Of a stretch of 64,000 bases of DNA, positions 41,396-49,643 are shown piece by piece. The stretch covers positions 23,235-87,234 of the forward strand of contig JABFXC010000163.1 in the NCBI GenBank assembly GCA_013361935.1, written 5' to 3'. Position numbers and translations under genes: made by a program. Origin of the DNA: Gemmatimonadaceae bacterium. GTDB taxonomy: Bacteria > Gemmatimonadota > Gemmatimonadetes > Gemmatimonadales > Gemmatimonadaceae. Below the pieces are notes generated by a model. That model searched no databases, was not told where the DNA came from, and saw nothing but the letters and a program-made list of their open reading frames with translations. The stretch's first letter is position 1; every line of letters begins with the position of its first letter.

Positions 41396-41899
41396 ATGGC
41401 GCTTCGTGAGTTCCGCGATCGGTGCGGCGAGGAGTGGCGGGTGTGGGACAACCGCCCGGAGACGGTGCATCCGGCGATGCGCGAGGCCGGATGTCTGCGC
41501 AGCTACGAGAGCGGATGGCTGGTCTTCGAGTCGGCGGACGGGCGCGCCAGGCTTCGGCTGACGCCCGTTCCGGCGGAGTGGCCGGACGCGTCGGAGAGCG
41601 TGCTGCGCGAGTGGCTCGCGCGCGCGTCGCGGACATTCCGCTTCCCCGGCGGCCGCTACTGGACGGTCACCGAGTGCGCGCTCCCCGAGCGGCGGACAGG
41701 ACCGCGCGCCGGCGTTCGCCGGGTGCTGCGCTTCACCGCCGGAACGCGCTCCCTCGACGGTGACATCTGGCCGCGGGACTGGAACCGCTACTCGGAGGAG
41801 GAGCTGGCGACGCTGCTTGCGACGAGCTTTCCACGCGCGCGCGGCGCGGTGGACGGCGCGCCGCGCCGCCGGGCGAGCGACGGCGCGCGGCGCGCATAG
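41396..41899 (+). CDS. Hypothetical protein, family A, copy 2
   Basis: MALREFRDRCGEEWRVWDNRPETVHP...SYESGWLVFESADGRARLRLTPVPAEW...FRFPGGRYWTVTE...RRVLRFTAGTRSLDGDIWPRDWNRYSEEELATLLATSFPR. Confidence 0.7.
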   Translation: MALREFRDRCGEEWRVWDNRPETVHPAMREAGCLRSYESGWLVFESADGRARLRLTPVPAEWPDASESVLREWLARASRTFRFPGGRYWTVTECALPERRTGPRAGVRRVLRFTAGTRSLDGDIWPRDWNRYSEEELATLLATSFPRARGAVDGAPRRRASDGARRA

Positions 41900-41938
41900 T
41901 CCGAGCGCCACCGCCTGACGACCGGGCAGGAGCCGCGG

Positions 41939-44167
41939 CTACGGCACCAGGCGCAGCGACACGTACACGCTCCGCCCGATCGCGGGAATGATTCCCGGGC
42001 CGGGATACTCGTCCGTCCGCCGGGTGAAGTACCGGCGGTCGGCGAGATTGTTGACCCCGGCCTGCAGACGCCAGCGCGCGCCCAGGCGGGCCGTCGCCGA
42101 CCAGTCGAGCACCGCGTACGTCGGGATCCGGCCGATGACCGCGTCGTCGCTTCGCTCGGTGTTGCTCGCGTCGCCGTAGGCGCGGCCGACGCTCGTCACG
42201 AGGAAGGTGCTGCCTAACGGACCGGCGACGACGGTCATCCCGGCGCGCTCGACCGTCCGCGGCGCGTACTCGACGCGGTGCCCGTCGAACTCGCCCCCGG
42301 TGTAGCGCGCGTCGATGAGCGCGAGCGAGTTGAAGATCGTGAGCGAGCGGCGAACGGCGCCGTCGTCGCGGCGCACGACCAGAGGAGCCACCTCGAGGTA
42401 GCTCTCCACTCCGCGATGCACGCTGTTGGCGACGTTGGTGCGCTCGGTATAGGTCGTCCCCGCGGTGTCGGTGCGCGCGACGAGGCCGACGCGGCCGTCG
42501 ATCGCCAACCGGAAGACTCCGACATCGAAGCGGACGCGATCGTCGGCGAGCGTTCCACGCCAGCCGAGGTCCGCGCTGAGCCCGCGCGCGTCGTGGAGAT
42601 CGGGATCGATCCGCGAGACGCTTCCCACCGGGGTGAGCGCCGAGTAGTCGATCGGCTGGTATGACTGCGTGATGTTGCCGTAGAAGCCGGTCGTCGCCGA
42701 CGCGATCCAGCCCGCGCCGAGTCCGAGCAGCGGGACGACGCGCGACTTCACCTGCGGGGCGAAGGTCGTGTCGGTGTAGCCGTCGGCGCGCGACCGGAGG
42801 GTCTCGAGGCGGACGCCCGGCTGCAACGACAGGCGCGAGCCGAGGCGCAGGGCGTTCTCCGCCCACGCGGCGAGATTCGCGTTCGCGAAGCGGATGTCGT
42901 ACTCGTACGGCCCGACGAGGTCGAGGTCGAAGTCGGAGGCGGTCGTCCCCTCGCCGCCGCCCTGCCGGTGCATCGTGCCGTTGAACCAGCGCACGCCGGT
43001 CGCGAGCGAGCTGGATGCCCCGAACAGGCGATAGTCGGCGAGCAGCCGCAGCTCCTCGGTGACGTTGCGGAATCCCTCGCGCTCGACCTCGCGCGGAACG
43101 TAGGTGCCGGTGGCCGGGTCGATCGTGTCGAGCGCGCCCGGGCCGCCGTCCTCGTTGCGCCAGACGAGCGAGCGCGAGCTGCCGAGCACCGAGGTCACGC
43201 TCTGCACGCGCAGGGCGCTCGAGGGGCGCCAGTCGAGCGTGAGCGACCCGACGTTCCAGGGCGAGGTGAGCCAGTTGCGGGCGCGGAAGGACTGCCGCGC
43301 CCCCGACTCGAACTGCGCGTCGGAGAGCCCGCCCGGCATGTGGATGCGGTTGCGGAGGAGCGAGTAGTCGAGCGACGCAGTGAGGGTCGGCGAGACGGTC
43401 GCCTCGAGCGCCGCGTAGCCGCTCGTCTGCAGGTTGTCGGAGTTGGGGCGCCATCCGTCCTGCCGATGCCGCTGCGCGTAGGAGAACCACCGCCACCGCC
43501 CGGATTCGCCACCGAGGGACAGGTAGGTGTTCTCCAGCCCGTAGCTGCCGACGGTGTGCTGGACGTCCACGGCCGCGACCTTCGACGGGATGCCGCGGCG
43601 CATGACGTAGTTGACGACGCCGCCGAGCTGCGGACCGAACTGCAGCGCTCCCGCGCCGCGGATGATCTCGATGCGCTCCACCGCTTCCATCGGCGGCGAG
43701 TAATACGCCTCGGGATAGCCGTAGGGGTCGGCGGCGATGATGACGCCGTTCTGGCGGACGTTCATCTCGATCGACTGCGTTGGATTCAGGCCGCGCAGGG
43801 CGATGCCGTTCGAGGGGAAGCCGCTCCCCTCCGTCTCCGCGACCGTGAGCCCGGGGACGCGGCCGAGAATCTGGCGGGCGACGTTCTGCGCGGTGTTCGC
43901 GCCGACGCTGTCGACGAGCACGGCCTCGGTGCGCTTACCGGTGAGGAGCACCGTCCCGTAGCGCTGCGGGAGAAAGGTGATCGTGCGCGGCGCGGGCGGC
44001 GCGGTGACGCGGACGGTCTCGAGGCGGGCAGCCCGGGTGGAGTCGCGCGGAGTCGCGCGAGCACTGTCGGTCTGCTGCCCGTGGACGAGGCTGGGGGCGA
44101 GGACGCCCGAAGATGCGAGAAGGACGCGAACGAGCACGGCGGCTCGACGGATGCTCGAAACTGACAT
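41939..44167 (-). CDS. TonB-dependent outer-membrane receptor (FecA-like)
   Basis: NTAQNVARQILGRVPGLTVAETEGSGFPSNGIALRGLNPTQSIEMNVRQNGVIIAADPYGYPEAYYSPPMEAVERIEIIRGAGALQFGPQLGGVVNYVMR. C-terminus NNLADRRYFTRR...SVYVSLRLVP. Confidence 0.9.
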   Translation of the reverse strand: MSVSSIRRAAVLVRVLLASSGVLAPSLVHGQQTDSARATPRDSTRAARLETVRVTAPPAPRTITFLPQRYGTVLLTGKRTEAVLVDSVGANTAQNVARQILGRVPGLTVAETEGSGFPSNGIALRGLNPTQSIEMNVRQNGVIIAADPYGYPEAYYSPPMEAVERIEIIRGAGALQFGPQLGGVVNYVMRRGIPSKVAAVDVQHTVGSYGLENTYLSLGGESGRWRWFSYAQRHRQDGWRPNSDNLQTSGYAALEATVSPTLTASLDYSLLRNRIHMPGGLSDAQFESGARQSFRARNWLTSPWNVGSLTLDWRPSSALRVQSVTSVLGSSRSLVWRNEDGGPGALDTIDPATGTYVPREVEREGFRNVTEELRLLADYRLFGASSSLATGVRWFNGTMHRQGGGEGTTASDFDLDLVGPYEYDIRFANANLAAWAENALRLGSRLSLQPGVRLETLRSRADGYTDTTFAPQVKSRVVPLLGLGAGWIASATTGFYGNITQSYQPIDYSALTPVGSVSRIDPDLHDARGLSADLGWRGTLADDRVRFDVGVFRLAIDGRVGLVARTDTAGTTYTERTNVANSVHRGVESYLEVAPLVVRRDDGAVRRSLTIFNSLALIDARYTGGEFDGHRVEYAPRTVERAGMTVVAGPLGSTFLVTSVGRAYGDASNTERSDDAVIGRIPTYAVLDWSATARLGARWRLQAGVNNLADRRYFTRRTDEYPGPGIIPAIGRSVYVSLRLVP

Positions 44168-44232
44168 GCGCTGGCTGTGTGGAGTGCGGTTGGTAGCTGG
44201 CAGCGCGCAGTCTATCGGGCAATTCAGATAAA

Positions 44233-44248
44233 ATCAATCGGGATTGAT
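44233..44248. promoter_or_regulatory. Candidate operator upstream of the TonB-dependent receptor
   Basis: Perfect inverted repeat ATCAATC-GG-GATTGAT, about 65-80 bp upstream of the start at 44167. Confidence 0.5.
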
Positions 44249-44301
44249 CGGCGGGATTGGGTGCCGACGGTGTCGCGGAGTTCGGCGGCCCGCGCGGCCG
44301 G

Positions 44302-44982
44302 CTACCGCGACGCCCGCGAGCCGCGCGAGGCGCGCGCCGGGCCGATGGTGAAGCAGCAGCGCATCCCGTTCTCACGCTCGCAGCAGCTGCGCGCCGGCGC
44401 GCCGACGAACTCGGTGAGGAGGCTTTCGACCGCGTTGCATGCTTCGGGGTGGTCGCGGGTCGCGGCGGCGAGCGGACAACTGTCACCGCGGATGACCAGC
44501 CGCCCGCGCTCGCGCGCGACGTGCGAGAGCCCGCCGAGCTCGTTGAGCAGCGCGCTCCCCTGCTCGGCGCGGCGTTGCAGGGTGCCGGCCGGACGCGGCC
44601 GGCTGGCCATCAGCTCGCGGCCGACCTCGCGGAGAATCATGTCGAAGCGCGCGCGGCCGAGCTTCGTCGCCAGCACGTGGAGGAGCTGCGTGAGGACGGG
44701 AACGTACGCGCGCGAGTAGAGCAGCTCGCACTCGGGGGTGAGCGCGTAGACGACCGCGGGACGGCTGACGCCCGGCCGCAGCCCGACGCGATGGACGAGC
44801 CCATCGCGCTCGAGGCGCGCGAGATGGAGGCGGACCGCGTTGCCGGTGAGACCGAGGGTGGCCGCGAGCTCGTCGACGGTCTGGCCGCGCACGCGGAGCA
44901 GTCCGGCGAGCTGCCCCGCCGTGCCACGCGGCGGTCGCATGGCCGGGATCGGCGCTGGTTCGGCGGTGGTGAGTCGGCGCAT
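44302..44982 (-). CDS. SufR/ArsR-like winged-helix regulator with C-terminal Cys cluster
   Basis: GQLAGLLRVRGQTVDELAATLGLTGNAVRLHLARLERDGLVHR. Cys pattern C-X12-C-X17-CC-X7-CC. Confidence 0.75.
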   Translation of the reverse strand: MRRLTTAEPAPIPAMRPPRGTAGQLAGLLRVRGQTVDELAATLGLTGNAVRLHLARLERDGLVHRVGLRPGVSRPAVVYALTPECELLYSRAYVPVLTQLLHVLATKLGRARFDMILREVGRELMASRPRPAGTLQRRAEQGSALLNELGGLSHVARERGRLVIRGDSCPLAAATRDHPEACNAVESLLTEFVGAPARSCCERENGMRCCFTIGPARASRGSRASR

Positions 44983-45029
44983 CGGCGAACGGCGGTGGGC
45001 GAGGAGTAAACGGGGTGGCGGAGCAGATC

Positions 45030-45058
45030 TTGCAAATACTCAAGACATTTCTTGACTA
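45030..45058 (+). promoter_or_regulatory. Candidate promoter with operator in the spacer (P1)
   Basis: TTGCAA-N17-TGACTA. The spacer carries the inverted repeat TCAAGA-CATT-TCTTGA (45040-45055). Confidence 0.5.
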
Positions 45059-45161
45059 TCCTCCGCTCCGCCGGCGGCACGGGTGCGCACCGCGGCATGA
45101 AATGCGTCGCACCAATTACGCCACACCAGTTCCACCCAGCAATGGAAAGGAGAACGAACCA

Positions 45162-45743
45162 ATGCACCGATCATCGCCATCACGGCACCCGACGCTGCTC
45201 GCCGGCCTGGCTCTCTCCATGATCGCGCTCGCCTCGTGCGATTACGTCCGGCTGCTCCGGCCTTCGGTGCTGAAGCAGCTCAATCCGCGCGTGGTGAGAC
45301 TCGTCGACGAGCTGCCGGCGGTGGACCAGCAGAACGAGGCGATCGTCGGCCGGCTCTTTCCGCACGGCGGGCTCGCGCACGCCGAGGTGGGGAAGGACGG
45401 GGTGATGCGGAGCCGGATCCACGTCCCGCCGAACCAGTTCCTGTGGGAGCCGTCGGTGATCGTGATGCCGCACGGCGGCGATCTCGAGCTCGAGTTCCAG
45501 AACGAGGACCACAACTTCCATATGGCGTTCCTCCCGAGCACGGGGGCGCGGCAGGTCGTCGAGCTGCCGATGCACCACGGCGGGCGGGCGCGGATCCATC
45601 TCGACCAGCCGGGGCTCTACTGGTTCGGCTGTCCGGTGGCCAACCACGCCGGCCGGGGGATGCTCGGCCTCGTGATGGTGAAGGGAGACGTTCCCGCCGA
45701 CGCGAAGCTCGATCGGCCGAAGCAGCGACGCCCGGGCCACTGA
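45162..45743 (+). CDS. Cupredoxin-like lipoprotein associated with PQQ dehydrogenase
   Basis: MIALASCDYV lipobox. WEPSVIVMPHGGDLELEFQNEDHNFHMAFLPSTG...HLDQPGLYWFGCPVANHAGRGMLGLVMV. Confidence 0.8.
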   Translation: MHRSSPSRHPTLLAGLALSMIALASCDYVRLLRPSVLKQLNPRVVRLVDELPAVDQQNEAIVGRLFPHGGLAHAEVGKDGVMRSRIHVPPNQFLWEPSVIVMPHGGDLELEFQNEDHNFHMAFLPSTGARQVVELPMHHGGRARIHLDQPGLYWFGCPVANHAGRGMLGLVMVKGDVPADAKLDRPKQRRPGH

Positions 45744-45768
45744 CCGCCGACCTCCACCAGCGACGACC

Positions 45769-47520
45769 ATGAAATCGATGAAGCTCCTCATGCCTAACGG
45801 CGCGCTCGTGGCGGCGCTCTGCACCGTCACCGCGTGCGCCCACCAGCCGCAATCCCCGGTCACCGAGCAGGGGCGCGCGTTCACGGCGCGCGACGCCGCG
45901 GAGACGCACGCGGCGCCCGACGTCGCGTCGGGCGTGACCGCGGACCGGATCGCCCGCGCGCGCGGCGAGCCGCAGAACTGGCTCACGTATTACGGCACGT
46001 ACGATGGACAGCGCTACAGCACGCTCGACCAGGTCTCGGCGGGGAACGTGAAGTCGCTGAAGCTCGCCTGGCAGTTCCAGGCGGGGGTGATCGGGCTGAT
46101 CGCCAGCCCGGCGACCTTCGCCTTCGAAGCGACGCCCATCGTCGTCGACGGGGTGATGTACGTCTCCGGCTGGGACGGCTACGTGTGGGCGCTCGACGCG
46201 GCGACGGGAAAGATGTTCTGGCGCTACCGCCACGCGATCCCGCTCGACGTCCCGCTCTGCTGCGGGAACGTGAATCGCGGCGTCGCCGTCGCCTCGGGGA
46301 AGGTGATCTACGCGACGCAGAACGGGCACGTCGTCGCGCTCGACGCGCGGAGCGGGACGCCCGTCTGGGACCAGGTCTTCGTCGACGTGCGTGCCGGCGA
46401 GAGCGCGACGATGGCTCCGCTCGTCGTGAAGAACATGGTGCTCGTGGGCTCGTCGGGTGGCGAGTACGGGGTGCGCGGCCACATCGACGCCTTCGACATC
46501 GCGACCGGACGGCGCGTCTGGCGCCGCTACAACGTGCCGAAGCCGGGCGAGCAGGGCTCGGAGACGTGGACGGGCAATGCGTGGCAGTGGGCCGGGGGCA
46601 CCGCCTGGATCACCGGCTCCTACGATCCGGAGCTCAACCTCGTGTACTGGGGGACGGGCAACCCCGGCCCCGACTTCGACGGCGATGCCCGCCCGGGCGC
46701 GAACCTCTATACGAACTCGATCATCGCCTTCAACCCGGACGACGGCGCGCTGAAGTGGTACTACCAGACCACGCCGCACGACGTGTGGGACTACGACGGC
46801 GTGAACGAGAACATCCTCTTCGACCAGGGCGGACGAAAGCTGCTCGCGCACTTCGACCGCAACGGCTACCTGTTCGTGCTCGACCGCGCGAACGGCCAGC
46901 TCGTGCGCGCCTCGAAGTTCGGCAACCGCGTGACGTGGGGAGACATCGATCCGACCTCGGGAAAGGTGACGGTGCGCCTGACGCCGAGCGCGCAGGGGAC
47001 GGAGATCTGCCCCGGCCCCGCGGGGGCGAAGGAATGGCCGCATGCGTCGTACAACCAGCAGACCGGATTGCTGTACACGCCCGTGATGGACCTCTGCGGC
47101 ACCTTCACCACCAGCCGCCAGGACTTCCGCGAAGGCATGCCCTACTGGGGCGGCGGCGCGGCCGCGTCGAAGGAAGGCAACAGGGGCTACGTGAAGGCGA
47201 TCGACCCCGCGACGGGACGCGAAGCGTGGTCGCACGAGTTTCCGCACCCCGTCGTCGCGTCGACGCTCTCGACCGCGGGCGGTCTCGTCTTCATCGGCGA
47301 ATCGACGGGCGAGTTCGACGCGCTCGACGCGAAGAGCGGCGAGCTGCTGTGGAGCATGCAGACCGGGAGCGGGATCCACTCGAGCCCGATCACGTACAGC
47401 GTGAACGGCAAGCAGTACGTCTCGGTGGCGTCGGGGTGGGGCGGGTGGATGAAGGGCTTCGCGCCGGAGCTCTACGGCGAGACGCGCGGCAGCGCACTGA
47501 TGGTCTTCGCGCTGCCATGA
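45769..47520 (+). CDS. PQQ-dependent methanol/ethanol-family dehydrogenase
   Basis: NWLTYYGTYDGQRYSTLDQV, WDGYVWALDAATGKMFWRY, vicinal Cys PLCCGN, NLVYWGTGNPGPDFDGDARPGANLYTNSIIAFNPDDG, DVWDYDG. Confidence 0.93.
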   Translation: MKSMKLLMPNGALVAALCTVTACAHQPQSPVTEQGRAFTARDAAETHAAPDVASGVTADRIARARGEPQNWLTYYGTYDGQRYSTLDQVSAGNVKSLKLAWQFQAGVIGLIASPATFAFEATPIVVDGVMYVSGWDGYVWALDAATGKMFWRYRHAIPLDVPLCCGNVNRGVAVASGKVIYATQNGHVVALDARSGTPVWDQVFVDVRAGESATMAPLVVKNMVLVGSSGGEYGVRGHIDAFDIATGRRVWRRYNVPKPGEQGSETWTGNAWQWAGGTAWITGSYDPELNLVYWGTGNPGPDFDGDARPGANLYTNSIIAFNPDDGALKWYYQTTPHDVWDYDGVNENILFDQGGRKLLAHFDRNGYLFVLDRANGQLVRASKFGNRVTWGDIDPTSGKVTVRLTPSAQGTEICPGPAGAKEWPHASYNQQTGLLYTPVMDLCGTFTTSRQDFREGMPYWGGGAAASKEGNRGYVKAIDPATGREAWSHEFPHPVVASTLSTAGGLVFIGESTGEFDALDAKSGELLWSMQTGSGIHSSPITYSVNGKQYVSVASGWGGWMKGFAPELYGETRGSALMVFALP

Positions 47521-47615
47521 CCGGAGCCGCCTGCCTAACGGCGCCGCGGCGCGCGGCGAGCGACAGGTGGCGCGTGGTGAACGACGGCGGCTCCCCCGTG
47601 TCCGCGCGCGGGCCG

Positions 47616-47644
47616 TTGCAATTTGTCAAAGTAAATCTTATCTA
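47616..47644 (+). promoter_or_regulatory. Candidate promoter with the same internal layout as P1 (P2)
   Basis: TTGCAA-N17-TATCTA. Spacer TTTGTCAAAGTAAATCT keeps TCAA and TCTT at the same positions as P1. Confidence 0.5.
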
Positions 47645-47712
47645 ATTCGACGCGGCCGCGCGACGCGGCCGGAGGAACGACCGATCGAGACCGCTTCACA
47701 CGTGAGGTGCCG

Positions 47713-48951
47713 ATGAAGACGCAGGACAGGACCCGCTCAGCGCGCCACATTGCCGTCACCGCCGGCGCGGTCGCCGCGGCGATCGGGAGCGCGCTCGTGA
47801 TCTTCGCCTCGTGCAGCGACCTGTCGGGATCCGGCGGGGGACGGCCCGACGTCCTCGATCCCGCGCTCGTCGCGCAGGGGAAGACCATCTTCCGCCACGA
47901 CACGTACGCGGACGAGACCTTCTGGACGGACACGCTGCGCATGACCGAGCCCATCGGCACCGCCGTGAGCCCGAAGACGGCGCTCGCGGTCGGGCTCAAG
48001 GTCGACATGGACACGCTGCCGGCCTCGCTCGTCGCCGATCTGCAGGCGGGGCGGGTGAACCTCGACGATCCGGCGACCACCGTCGCGCTCCTCAAGCTCG
48101 GCGCGGTCGTCGGCGTCGTCGGCCAGGTGGACGCGAACAACAAGCTCACGCGCGTGGGCATCACCTGCGCGCTCTGCCACTCGACCGTCGACGACGCCTT
48201 CGCGCCGGGGATCGGGCACCGGCTCGACGGCTGGCCAAACCGGACGCTGAACGTGGGGGCGATCATCGCGCTCTCGCCCGCGCTGACCGACGCGCAGAAG
48301 GCGGTCTACAACTCGTGGGGCCCGGGGATGTACGACCCGCGCTTCAACTTCGACGGGAAGAGCATGCCGGCGGTGATCCCGCCGGCGTTCGGGCTGCGGC
48401 ACGTCGCGAAGGAGCTCTACACCGGCGACGACACGGTCTCCTACTGGAACCTCTACGTCGGCGTGACGCAGATGCACGGCCACGGCACGTTCGTCGATCC
48501 GCGCATCGGGGTCAGCGTGCACAACGGGCCGGAGAACCTCACCACGGCGAAGCTCGCCGCGCTCCGGGCCTACCAGTTCAGCATCGAGAAGCCGACCGCG
48601 ACCGCCTTCGACGCGGCCGCCGCGGCGCGCGGGAAGGTGGTGTTCGAGGGGGTGGGGACCTGCTCGACCTGCCACGTCGGCGCCCAGCTCACGGACGTGA
48701 ATGCTGGCAAGCTCCATGCGGCGAGCGAGGTGGGGCAGGATCCGGCCTACGCGCAGCGCAGCGTGACGAAGCTCTATCGCACGACGCCGCTTCGCGGGCT
48801 GCACCACCCGCCCCAGCTCGCGGGGCCGTACTTCCATGACGGGAGCGCGAAGACTCTGTCGGACGTCGTCGACCACTACGTCACGCTGCGCGGCCTGAAC
48901 CTGACGGCGCAGCAGAAGGCGGACCTCGTCGAGTATCTCAAGTCGCTGTAG
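47713..48951 (+). CDS. Dihaem cytochrome c lipoprotein
   Basis: FASCSDL lipobox. Two CxxCH (CALCHSTVDD, CSTCHVGAQLTD). LYRTTPLRGLHHPPQLAGPYFHDGSAKTLSDVVDHY. Confidence 0.9.
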   Translation: MKTQDRTRSARHIAVTAGAVAAAIGSALVIFASCSDLSGSGGGRPDVLDPALVAQGKTIFRHDTYADETFWTDTLRMTEPIGTAVSPKTALAVGLKVDMDTLPASLVADLQAGRVNLDDPATTVALLKLGAVVGVVGQVDANNKLTRVGITCALCHSTVDDAFAPGIGHRLDGWPNRTLNVGAIIALSPALTDAQKAVYNSWGPGMYDPRFNFDGKSMPAVIPPAFGLRHVAKELYTGDDTVSYWNLYVGVTQMHGHGTFVDPRIGVSVHNGPENLTTAKLAALRAYQFSIEKPTATAFDAAAAARGKVVFEGVGTCSTCHVGAQLTDVNAGKLHAASEVGQDPAYAQRSVTKLYRTTPLRGLHHPPQLAGPYFHDGSAKTLSDVVDHYVTLRGLNLTAQQKADLVEYLKSL

Positions 48952-48995
48952 TCACCGCGGGTGAACTCTCAACGATCGAAGGGGGAGACGTCAGA

Positions 48996-49643
48996 ATGAC
49001 GACGAGGCACGCACGCACGCTCGGGGCGCTGGCCATCGCGGCCGGTGCCGCGCTCACCGCCTGCAAGGGCAAGGACAACTACGCGTCGACGGACACGACG
49101 ACCACGACCTCCGCGGGCTCGATGCAGCACGACAGCACCGCGATGGGCGGCTCGTCGGCCGGCGGCACGACGTCCTCCGCGGGCGGGCTCACCGACCCGA
49201 ACATCGTCTACATCCTGGACCAGGCGAACGCGGCCGACAGCGCGCGCGGAAAGCTCGCCGAAACGAAGGCGACGAGCGCGGACGTGAAGCAGTTCGCGCG
49301 GATGATGGTCGGCGAGCATCACGCCCTGCGCGAGCAGGGCCAGGCGCTGGCGAAGAAGCTGAACGTCACGCCCCAGGCGCCCTCCGGCGACCAGAGCGAG
49401 CAGCAGGCGAAGTCGGAGATGGACAGCCTGAACGCGATGGCGAAGGGGAAGGCGTGGGACAAGGCGTACATCGACTACGAGGTCACCTATCACCAGCAGG
49501 TGATGCAGACGGCGACGCAGGCGCTGGGCGCGGCGCAGAACGCCGAGCTGAAGGCGCTGATCCAGAAGGCGGCGCCGGTGATCCAGAAGCATCTCGATCG
49601 CGCGAAGGAGATCCAGCAGAAGCTCGGCGGCGCGACGGCATGA
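48996..49643 (+). CDS. DUF4142 lipoprotein
   Basis: ALTACKGK lipobox. ILDQANAADSARGKLAETKATSADVKQFARMMVGEHHALREQGQALAKKL...AYIDYEVTYHQQVMQ. Confidence 0.88.
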   Translation: MTTRHARTLGALAIAAGAALTACKGKDNYASTDTTTTTSAGSMQHDSTAMGGSSAGGTTSSAGGLTDPNIVYILDQANAADSARGKLAETKATSADVKQFARMMVGEHHALREQGQALAKKLNVTPQAPSGDQSEQQAKSEMDSLNAMAKGKAWDKAYIDYEVTYHQQVMQTATQALGAAQNAELKALIQKAAPVIQKHLDRAKEIQQKLGGATA

